From: Treponema sp.
GTDB taxonomy: Bacteria > Spirochaetota > Spirochaetia > Treponematales > Breznakiellaceae
Direction of reading: 5' to 3'
Assembly: GCA_031277045.1 (NCBI GenBank)
Contig: JAISLX010000127.1
Span: 1-27,433 of the forward strand
DNA length: 27,433 nucleotides
Shown: positions 20,670 to 27,433 of the stretch, piece by piece
Numbering within the stretch: position 1 is the first letter of the stretch
How the letters are laid out: every line of letters begins with the position of its first letter
Program-made: the position numbers and the translations under genes
Notes under the pieces: model-generated
Told to the model about the DNA's origin: nothing
Database searches by the model: none
The model's input: the letters and a program-made list of their open reading frames with translations, nothing else

Positions 20670-23600
20670 TCACTGCCGTATAAATACTGCGTCCGCCAGT
20701 TCACGGGCAAAGGCCGCCGTATCCCGCCGGGAGGCGGAGGCCAGGAGGGTGTCGCGGCTCAGCGCGGTGTTTTGCGCGTCCTGATCCCGGAGTTCGCAGA
20801 AAACCGCCCAGCCGGGTTTGCCGGCGTTTTCGAATTCCTCAAAATTCAGGGTAAGCGTAAATCCGGCGCTTTGGGCGCCTTGTTCCGGTCTCCCGGCGTT
20901 TCGGATTCCCGCGTTTTTCAGCGCTTCCTCGATCCGGCGGAGCGGCGGGGAGGTCCCGGCGTCCGGCATGTTGAGGCGCAGTTCCACCGGCAAGGTAACG
21001 CCCCGCTGCCGCAGGGCCCCCGGATTCAGGCGGTAGAGTTCCTCCGCGCAGTACCGGGTCTGGGCGTCCTGGCGGCGGGCGGCGGCGGCAAGTTCGGCGA
21101 ACCCGTCGGCCATCATATCCCGTTCCCACAGGCGGTCAAAACGCTGCAGGGCCTCCATCGTCAGGGCCGGTTTGTTCATGGTCCGCCCTTCCTCGTAGAA
21201 ATACCCCGGTTCCGAAGCGGGAATAAGGGGCGTTTCAAAATCGCGGGCGGCTCTAAGATAGCTTAAACCGCGGCGGGGATAGCCCTCAAAGGCCCGGTAA
21301 TACTGGATAAGGGCGTCCGGGTGAGGTTCCCCGTAGGCGTCCGCGGAAAGGCGGCTGTACTTACGGAACAGGTGACGGTGGATTTCCGCACTGAACCGGT
21401 ACCGGATCTCCCGGCCTGCGCTTTGTATCCACTCCAGCGGGGCCGGGTAGGGCCTGAGTTTTTCCGTTTGGGCAAGCCCGTCGTAGATTTTGTAGAGAAT
21501 TTCGTGGATGTCCCGGCTGTAGCGTACCGGATCGATGCCGTAATTCATCATCCATGATTGATCCCCGGCCTTTAGGCAGTTTTCCGCGTAGACCCTGGCT
21601 TCTTCCAGGCGGCCGGCGATTTGGTACAACTGGGCCAGATTAAGGCGGGAAAGGGGTGAACTGTCCATGTTGTAGGCCGCTTCGTAATCGGAAAAGGCGG
21701 AGCGGAGGTCCAACTGCCGCAGGTAAAGTTCCCCCCTGGCAAGGCGGCCCGAGGCGCGGTTCAGCCTGGACAGGGAAGCGCTGGTCTGCTCAAAGGCCCA
21801 GTCGAAATGATAAAAACGGCTTTCCAGGATGGAAAGGTTGTAGTGGGCCACGGCGGCGAACAGGGTGTCCTGCCGGGCAGAGGCCCCTTCTATGGCGCTA
21901 AGGTACCACTGTTTGCCCTCGTCGTAGCGGAACATATCGGCGTTAAGGGTCCCCAGGGTCATGGCGTAGTCGGGACTGTTGTCCCCGAACCGCTCCACGG
22001 CGGCGCGCAGAAGCTGTTCCCCTTCCCCCTGCCGGTGGACCTTGTAGTACATCCAGCCAAGCTGCCCAATAGCCTCCCGGTGGTCCGGCTCAATCGCCAG
22101 AAGCCGTTCCAGGTAGTTTACGGACTGGGCGTCCAGGTTAAGGTAACCGGCGGTCCGGGCCAGGTTGTACAGAAGATCCGGTTCCGCCGGGGTTATTTTC
22201 TCCGCCCGGCGGTATTCATCCCAGGCCAGGCTGTAGAGATTCCGGCCCTGGTAAAGATTCCCCAGGGCCCAGGGGAACCGGATATCCTGGGGATACCGCT
22301 CCTGCCCGGTGGTGTAAAGCTCAATGGCCCGGTCCCAATACTCCGCGTCCTGGGCATTCTGGGCCCCCTCCAGCAGGGCTTCCGCGGAATCTTCCCCCAT
22401 GTCCTGGGCGGCCCTGTCCTGAACCGCCTCGTCCTGGGCGGTCCAGCTCTGGGCTTCGCCGGTCCCCGGAACGCCGGCGAGGATCAGCGGGATAAGAATC
22501 AGCGGAAGCGGGAAACGGGGCCCCGGCAGGAACCAGGCAGCCGGCGCCGCGATTCCGGCAAACAGCCGCCGCCACAGAGGTATTGTCCGCCTGTAGGCGG
22601 CCGTGAATGCGGACCAGTTTGTTTTCACCTGGGCAAAATCCTCCTCCCCAAATTCCGGCGCAAAGCGGGCGGCGCTTTTCCGCCGGTACAGATCGTACAG
22701 CGGGCCGTCCGCAGGGAGATCGCCGCCGCCAAGCAGCCTGTCGATTTCCCGTGCCCATTCCGCCTCTCCGCTGTCCCTTGGCCGCCGCAGCCCCGCCAGG
22801 CGGAGCAGGTGGAGGGCGCGGTTCCAGACCGCTACGGCCTTTTTCCGCTTTCCCCGGGCCAGACAGCAGGCAAGGAAGGGCCACAGACGGAACAGGGCCG
22901 CGAACAGGACCAGCGCGCAGGCCAGGACAAGGGCCCAATACTTCCGGGCCGCTTCCGCCAGACCCGTGTACGGGGAAAGCCGGGACCCGCTTATTGCCGC
23001 ATCCGGTCTTTCCCTGACCCGCAGGGAACTCCGGTTGCCAAAAATCTCCCGCATAAGCTGTTCAAAAAGTTCCTGGGGTACGCCGGAGATACGGAATTCT
23101 TCCTCCTCCGCCAGGTTTTCTGTCGTGGGGTCATATTCGATCCAGCCGTAGCCGGGAAACCACACCTCTACCCAGGCGTGGGCCATATCGGCGCGGACGG
23201 GATAGTAGTCAAAGGTGTTGCTGGCGGGGTCCAGGAAAAACCCGGCCCCGATACGGGCGGGAATACCCAGAGAGCGCAGCAGCAGGGCGCAGGAAAACGC
23301 GAAATAAGAACAGTAGCCCTTCTTCGAGGTAAAGAGAAAATGATTCAACTGATCCCCGTCCGGGGCTATCCCGGCCCGCAGGCTGTAACGGTAGTCCCCG
23401 AATTTAAGCCATTCGTAGATTCCCTGTACCCGTTCCCAGTAGTTTTCTATCCCCCCGGTTATCTGTTCCGCGTAGGCCCGGAGTCGTTTGTCCCCGCCGT
23501 ATTCGGTGTAGGTCCGGTATTCCGCCTCCCCCATACCCAGAACCGGCGCGGAGGGGGGCCAGATTTCCAAATCAATAAGATCGATGGGGACAACCTCGCT

Positions 23601-24662
23601 GGTAACGCTGCGCACCGAGTAAACCGAGCTGAAGGACGAGGCGTCCCAGTTTTCGTAGGGGGTTACGTGGACCGGCTGGTTCATGCCGATGAAAGCCCGC
23701 GAGTCGAAGTTTACCAGGTAATATTCCTGATCGGTAATTCTGACAGCCCGCAAATTTTCCACCGCCTCAAGAACAGGCAGGCTTAGGCTCCGTTCCGGCA
23801 GAAATTCGGGATGATCCCGGCCGTCAATGTCGTCAAGGCGGAAAAAACCCTGCCCCTGGTTGTAGCCGGACAGCACGTAGCGGCGCAGCAGAATGTGATC
23901 GTCATCGGGGTCTTTTTTCACGATCAGCACAAGGTCATTGTTCATGCTGATCTGGCTTTCCAGTTTGAGGAATTTTGAGAAGTCAAAGCTGAATAGGTCG
24001 GGGGCCAAAAGACCGCCGCCCTGTTCTACCGCCTTTTCCTGCGAGGGTCTGATAAAAAGCAGGCCCCCTAAAACCACGAGAAAAAACAGCAGCGCGGTGG
24101 CGCCGGTCCGTTCGGCCCGGCGCGGCTTGTACTCCGCCGGGATAGACCGGATAAGGGCGGCAAGTTCCAAAAACGCGATGATTCCAAAAACGGCGATCAT
24201 CACCACCGGCCAGCGGTACAGGCCGATGTTCCCGGTATGGGTAAAGGTGTAAACGCCAAGCAGGATAAGCAAATCCACTCCGCAGCTTGCCCGCAGGACG
24301 CGGCGGGACGCGGCGGAAAAAAAGCCGCTTAACGCGGCCCAGCAATAGGGGACCAGGAAGACGAAGGTGTTGCGGTCGTAGTCCAAAAGCAGGCTGTCCA
24401 GGCCGGGGGCCATGCCGCCGGGGTTGAACAGCCGGGGCAGACTGATAAGGAAACGCGGAATCCAGGGCAGCAGAACCAAAAAACCGGCGGCCAACAGCCC
24501 TTTTCCCCGCCGGCGCCCGGCCCCAAAGACGGCGGAGGCCAGGAATCCGGCCAGCAAAGCGGCGGCAAAGACCGGGAGATCGGCCATGTCCCCGGCCAGC
24601 AGCGCCACCTGGAACAGGACAAGAAACAGGGCGCTTGAACGCAGAACAAAGGCGAATATCAC
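20670..24662 (-). CDS. Membrane transglutaminase-like protein fused to a TPR domain
   Basis: A 1330-residue envelope protein. Residues 1-205 hold about six transmembrane helices. Residues 215-540 form an extracytoplasmic region with a TgpA-like transglutaminase core: Cys451 in KKGYCSYFAF, His495 in MAHAWVEVWFPGYGW and Asp511 in EYDPTT, so the triad is intact. A helix (575-600) and a cytoplasmic DUF4129-like part (600-690) follow. At about 715-738 comes a second, signal-peptide-like hydrophobic stretch ending AGVPGTGEAQ, then about 450 residues of TPR repeats (from ~760) and a C-terminal alpha/beta region. No frameshift or internal ATG marks the join. The start is GTG, overlapping the DUF58 stop (GTGA). 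It forms the third gene of a moxR-DUF58-TGase operon; its substrate is unknown. Confidence 0.88.
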   Translation of the reverse strand: MIFAFVLRSSALFLVLFQVALLAGDMADLPVFAAALLAGFLASAVFGAGRRRGKGLLAAGFLVLLPWIPRFLISLPRLFNPGGMAPGLDSLLLDYDRNTFVFLVPYCWAALSGFFSAASRRVLRASCGVDLLILLGVYTFTHTGNIGLYRWPVVMIAVFGIIAFLELAALIRSIPAEYKPRRAERTGATALLFFLVVLGGLLFIRPSQEKAVEQGGGLLAPDLFSFDFSKFLKLESQISMNNDLVLIVKKDPDDDHILLRRYVLSGYNQGQGFFRLDDIDGRDHPEFLPERSLSLPVLEAVENLRAVRITDQEYYLVNFDSRAFIGMNQPVHVTPYENWDASSFSSVYSVRSVTSEVVPIDLIDLEIWPPSAPVLGMGEAEYRTYTEYGGDKRLRAYAEQITGGIENYWERVQGIYEWLKFGDYRYSLRAGIAPDGDQLNHFLFTSKKGYCSYFAFSCALLLRSLGIPARIGAGFFLDPASNTFDYYPVRADMAHAWVEVWFPGYGWIEYDPTTENLAEEEEFRISGVPQELFEQLMREIFGNRSSLRVRERPDAAISGSRLSPYTGLAEAARKYWALVLACALVLFAALFRLWPFLACCLARGKRKKAVAVWNRALHLLRLAGLRRPRDSGEAEWAREIDRLLGGGDLPADGPLYDLYRRKSAARFAPEFGEEDFAQVKTNWSAFTAAYRRTIPLWRRLFAGIAAPAAWFLPGPRFPLPLILIPLILAGVPGTGEAQSWTAQDEAVQDRAAQDMGEDSAEALLEGAQNAQDAEYWDRAIELYTTGQERYPQDIRFPWALGNLYQGRNLYSLAWDEYRRAEKITPAEPDLLYNLARTAGYLNLDAQSVNYLERLLAIEPDHREAIGQLGWMYYKVHRQGEGEQLLRAAVERFGDNSPDYAMTLGTLNADMFRYDEGKQWYLSAIEGASARQDTLFAAVAHYNLSILESRFYHFDWAFEQTSASLSRLNRASGRLARGELYLRQLDLRSAFSDYEAAYNMDSSPLSRLNLAQLYQIAGRLEEARVYAENCLKAGDQSWMMNYGIDPVRYSRDIHEILYKIYDGLAQTEKLRPYPAPLEWIQSAGREIRYRFSAEIHRHLFRKYSRLSADAYGEPHPDALIQYYRAFEGYPRRGLSYLRAARDFETPLIPASEPGYFYEEGRTMNKPALTMEALQRFDRLWERDMMADGFAELAAAARRQDAQTRYCAEELYRLNPGALRQRGVTLPVELRLNMPDAGTSPPLRRIEEALKNAGIRNAGRPEQGAQSAGFTLTLNFEEFENAGKPGWAVFCELRDQDAQNTALSRDTLLASASRRDTAAFARELADAVFIRQ

Positions 24663-25957
24663 TGCGGCACCCCTGTTACGCTGGTTCCGGGGACGGCCAG
24701 GGCGCGGACGGAATTCCGCGATCCGTAAAGCCGCGCGCAGGTCTCCGCGGCCTCTCTAAGCTGTCCGGGGCCGTTTTCCGCGTAAAGAAAGAGGATGTCG
24801 CAGGGCATAGGCGGGAAAGGCCGGCGGTTGAGAAAGCGGTCCAGCGCGCTTGTTCCCCCGCTGGTCCGGGGCAGGGCCAGGATGCAGGTTCCCCGGTCTA
24901 CAGAGGGAAGCTCCCGCGGGACCCCGCCGGAATCCCCGCCCGGACGCTTCGCCGCCGGGCCCGGAAGGGGCAGAGAAGCGGGCCAGGCCATAGTCCGGGC
25001 CGGATCCGCGTCCTCCCGAATCTCCCCGCCCGTATAGCCGGTCAGCACATCCATACCCTGACCGGCAAGGTCCAGGCTTATCGTCAGAGCCTGGACGCAG
25101 AGCATATCCACCGCTTCCCGTCCTGCCTCCGCCTTGTAAAGCGCCCTGTCGGTCTCCGTATCCACCAGGATAAGGAGCCTCGAATGGGGCGGAGGCACAC
25201 GTTCCCCTTCCCGGACAAACAGGGAATGGGAAGGGCCGTGGCTGTAGAGTTTCCAGTTGATCCGGCGGGGATCATCCCCCGGAATGTAGGGCCGGTGGTC
25301 TATCAGGTCATCGTTGCGCAGGTAATGGGAACCGGAACGCTGTTCCCGGCCTCCGGGCCGGGGTTTTACCGGGAGCCGTTCTTCCACCGGCTGCGGACGC
25401 GCCAGAAGCCGGGCCTCCGCCTCCCGGCGCAGAAGCCAGGAAAAGGCGAAGATATTAAAGGCGTCCACGATCCTTAGTTCATCCCCTTTTGAGTAGTAGG
25501 CCCCCCGCAGGGGGATTTGTACCGGTTCGGCGGGCAGACCGGGATCGAAAATATGCTCCACTTCGCGGCCGTCTTTGGTTTCAAGACGCAGACGGCAGCG
25601 GACCAGTATCCCCGGAATCCTGAAAAAACGCCCCCCTGTGTAAACCGTCTCCACCGTCATGCCCACAGTAATATCGCGGGGGCTTAGTTCTATCCGCGCG
25701 CGGGAAGCCCCTTTCCGGTGGACAAGGGCCGTAGTAAAACCCACGATCAGGCAGTACATCCAGACGGCGAGGAGAATCGCCCCCACAAGACTTAGAGCCA
25801 GTTCCTGCCGTATGTTCCCCGCCGCGAAGGCCGCGGCGGTGATAACAAGGATAAAAAACCCGGCGGGGGACAGACGCGCCTGGGGCAGCGGCGGCAGCCG
25901 GGGAGATTCCCCCGTTGTCCCGCCGCTAAACGGTTTTGATTCCCTCAATTCGGGCAA
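24659..25957 (-). CDS. DUF58-domain membrane protein
   Basis: About 432 residues from a TTG at 25957. Two transmembrane helices (about 32-47 and 51-75) are followed by a beta-rich stretch and the DUF58 hallmark NDDLIDHRPYIPGDDPRRIN then WK (215-236). A vWA-like beta strand LLILVDTETD (261-270) follows, whose metal site is degenerate (DTETD instead of DxSxS). DUF58 proteins work with MoxR ATPases, probably as adaptor or substrate partners in envelope processes. The TTG at 25957 is chosen because GGGAGA lies 6 nt upstream. The frame is open to a TTG at 26038, but that start has no ribosome-binding site and would overlap moxR by over 100 bp. The gene overlaps moxR by 32 bp and the TGase gene by 4 bp. 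Confidence 0.88.
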   Translation of the reverse strand: MPELRESKPFSGGTTGESPRLPPLPQARLSPAGFFILVITAAAFAAGNIRQELALSLVGAILLAVWMYCLIVGFTTALVHRKGASRARIELSPRDITVGMTVETVYTGGRFFRIPGILVRCRLRLETKDGREVEHIFDPGLPAEPVQIPLRGAYYSKGDELRIVDAFNIFAFSWLLRREAEARLLARPQPVEERLPVKPRPGGREQRSGSHYLRNDDLIDHRPYIPGDDPRRINWKLYSHGPSHSLFVREGERVPPPHSRLLILVDTETDRALYKAEAGREAVDMLCVQALTISLDLAGQGMDVLTGYTGGEIREDADPARTMAWPASLPLPGPAAKRPGGDSGGVPRELPSVDRGTCILALPRTSGGTSALDRFLNRRPFPPMPCDILFLYAENGPGQLREAAETCARLYGSRNSVRALAVPGTSVTGVPQ

Positions 25958-26915
25958 GGCAGATCTCCCGGATAAGTTTATCGGCCTGGGAGCGGGGATC
26001 GCGCAGTTTAAGCCGGTGGCATAGTACCGGGACGGCAAGGGCGCTTAGGTCTTCATCGGTAACATAGGTTCTTCCGCGCACCAGGGCCAGGGCGCGGACA
26101 GCGCCCAGCAGGTGCAGCCCTGCACGGGGACTTGCCCCCAGCGTAAAACCCCGGTGGATACGGGTATCCCGGACTATATCGGCGATAGCCCCTTTAAGGG
26201 CTGGATGGCAGAAGACCCCCGCCGCCGCTTCCCGGGCAGCCATAAAATCCGCCGCGCCGCAGACCGGCTGCAAGTCCGCCAGAGCCTTTTCCTGGGGGTT
26301 TTCATCGAGAATCGAAAGTTCCGCTTCCCGGTCAGGGTAGCCCAAAGAAAGACGCATCATAAAACGGTCAAGCTGGGCGCTGGGCAGCGGAAATGTCCCC
26401 TCGCTTTCGATAGGATTTTCCGTGGCGACCACGAAAAAAGGTTCCGGGGGCCTGTAGGTGCTGGACCCGATAGTAACCTGCCGCTCCGCCATTATTTCCA
26501 GCAGGGCGGATTGGACTTTGGGGGTGGCCCGGTTGATCTCGTCGGCCAGCACAATATTCGCCAGTACCGGCCCGGGGACAAAACGGAAACAGTGGGTGGC
26601 AGGGTCAAATACGTCAACCCCGGTAATGTCGTAGGGCAGCAGGTCCGGGGTAAACTGGATACGCTTAAAAACAAGGCTCTTTTCGTTCCCGTCGATAAGC
26701 TTTGCGAAGGTTTTGGCTACCGTGGTTTTTCCCAGTCCGGGGTTATCCTCGATAAGCGCGTGGCCCCCCGCCAGAATAGCCGCGGTCAGGAATTCCAGGA
26801 ATTCCCTTTTCCCCCGGATAATCCGGGCGGCCCCGTCCACCAGAGCCGCCGCCAGGGCGGATTCCGGGGCATTGGGCGCGCTGGTCGTGGCAAGCGCAGC
26901 TTCCTGTTTTAGCAT
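25926..26915 (-). CDS. MoxR-family AAA+ ATPase
   Basis: A 329-residue cytoplasmic AAA+ ATPase, a chaperone-like regulator. Walker A NPGLGKTT is at 58-65, Walker B IVLADE at 121-126 followed by INRATPKVQSALLEIMAE, and sensor 1 VATEN at 163-167. The MoxR-specific FPLPSAQLDRFMMRLSLGYP and sensor-2 GASPRAGLHLLGAVRA follow. All key residues are present. The ATG at 26915 is chosen over a GTG at 26957, which would add a non-conserved 14-residue tail. The upstream ribosome-binding site is poor for both. It is the first gene of the moxR-DUF58-TGase operon, a widespread arrangement linked to envelope stress and metal-cofactor insertion in other bacteria. No clear promoter was found in 26916-27085. Confidence 0.94.
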   Translation of the reverse strand: MLKQEAALATTSAPNAPESALAAALVDGAARIIRGKREFLEFLTAAILAGGHALIEDNPGLGKTTVAKTFAKLIDGNEKSLVFKRIQFTPDLLPYDITGVDVFDPATHCFRFVPGPVLANIVLADEINRATPKVQSALLEIMAERQVTIGSSTYRPPEPFFVVATENPIESEGTFPLPSAQLDRFMMRLSLGYPDREAELSILDENPQEKALADLQPVCGAADFMAAREAAAGVFCHPALKGAIADIVRDTRIHRGFTLGASPRAGLHLLGAVRALALVRGRTYVTDEDLSALAVPVLCHRLKLRDPRSQADKLIREICLARIEGIKTV

Positions 26916-27085
26916 ACCGGGAGCATAGCACAAATAGGACGGGGGGCCAAGAAACACGGACGCTGAGGCCGCCCGCGTTAGGAAAGCCCAGACACACGGA
27001 AAAGGAGCCGGCAGGGAGGGCGGGGGAATACTGCCATTTGACCGGGAAGGTCAGATATATCCGGTTGTGTCGCAGCGGGAAATGG

Positions 27086-27433
27086 TTAAGCTGGCGTTAT
27101 GAAAAAATCGTGAAACGGTTTTGACTTTTCCGGGGCGGATAGCAGTCTGCTGGAAGTCAGTTCCTTGTGGGTTGCGGGCGGGGGGCCGCCCACTTTGTAG
27201 CGGGCTACCGCGCCGTTGTAACGCGGCGGGCGGGGCGGGTGCTTCACGATGACCTGCAGGTACTCGCCGTTTTCCAGCGTGAACGGGACGACTTCCGCGG
27301 GGTCGGGGACATCGGTGCGGGTTGTGTCTTTGGGCTGGAGGCCGAAGTCAAGCAGGATTTCAGGTGTTACCGCGTCCAGCGGGTCGGCGTCCAGGTAGGC
27401 GTTCTTTATCTTGCGGATGTTTTTCGACAGGTC
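27086..27433 (-). CDS. 3' end of an unrecognised protein gene (partial, runs off window)
   Basis: A minus-strand frame is open from the window edge at 27433 to a TAA at 27086-27088, giving at least 115 residues. The start is outside the window. It begins NIRKIKNAYLDADPLDAVTP, continues with a Pro-rich region (VKHPPRPPRYNGAVARYK), and ends KPFHDFFITPA. No membrane segment or signal is visible in this part. I recall similar AYLxADPLDAVTPE...ARYKVGG...ELTxSRLLS proteins in termite-gut treponemes and anaerobes, usually with a longer C-terminus, so this copy may be truncated after SRLLS. That memory is not verified. The function is unknown. It is followed by ~170 bp before moxR. Confidence 0.55.
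   Translation of the reverse strand, partial: DLSKNIRKIKNAYLDADPLDAVTPEILLDFGLQPKDTTRTDVPDPAEVVPFTLENGEYLQVIVKHPPRPPRYNGAVARYKVGGPPPATHKELTSSRLLSAPEKSKPFHDFFITPA

Noticed and set aside
24659..26915. A defence system built on MoxR-vWA components
   Set aside because: The third gene is a standard envelope transglutaminase with DUF4129-like tail, and no nuclease or other effector is present. The common moxR-DUF58-TGase operon explains it.

Overview
The window looks like the chromosome of a treponemal spirochaete, most likely from the gut-associated Treponema / Breznakiella-type lineages. The main evidence is a three-gene set matching the TatT-TatP-TatQM (TPR-associated TRAP) transporter of Treponema pallidum, an extracellular solute-binding protein whose signal peptide ends in the treponemal-looking VFA-GGKKE, and lipoproteins with loose spirochaetal lipoboxes. 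Most genes are GC-rich, but the first ~1.1 kb is AT-rich and looks acquired. No tRNA, rRNA or CRISPR array was found.

Layout. (a) 1-1870 is an accessory patch: an AT-rich membrane-protein gene flanked by two direct copies of an attC-like imperfect palindrome, then nested remnants of an IS5-type and an IS256-type transposase. (b) 2012-5539 holds a small membrane protein and, on the minus strand, an acidic-amino-acid ABC importer (ATPase, binding protein, two permeases) with an intrinsic-terminator-like hairpin between the binding protein and the permeases. (c) 5720-11703 holds an M3 oligoendopeptidase and the tatT-tatP-tatQM TRAP operon. (d) 11808-13691 holds a LysM/degenerate-LytM envelope protein followed by a group-2 sigma-70 factor. 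(e) 14102-16366 holds a dCMP deaminase and, convergent to it, an MsbA-type exporter. (f) 16367-16722 holds an IS4-family transposase scrap and several strong hairpins. (g) 16723-20562 holds an M16 zinc-protease lipoprotein and a divergent DHH phosphoesterase. (h) 20670-26915 is a moxR - DUF58 - transglutaminase operon in which the transglutaminase is fused to a long TPR protein. (i) 27086-27433 is the 3' end of an unrecognised gene that runs off the window.

The core theme is envelope biology and solute uptake: two high-affinity importers, an exporter, three envelope or secreted peptidase-like proteins, and a MoxR/DUF58/TGase module. The least conventional signals are (1) the cassette-like AT-rich gene between attC-like repeats, (2) three genes (msbA-like, tatT, M16) whose best promoter predicts a transcript starting at or within a base or two of the start codon, with no Shine-Dalgarno, (3) the 1330-residue TGase-TPR fusion containing an internal signal-peptide-like segment, (4) a LytM domain that has lost all its zinc ligands, co-transcribed with a sigma factor, and (5) a small family of palindromes with a TTCA/TGAA apex at gene 3' ends. 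All calls were made by reading the sequence; no database search was run.
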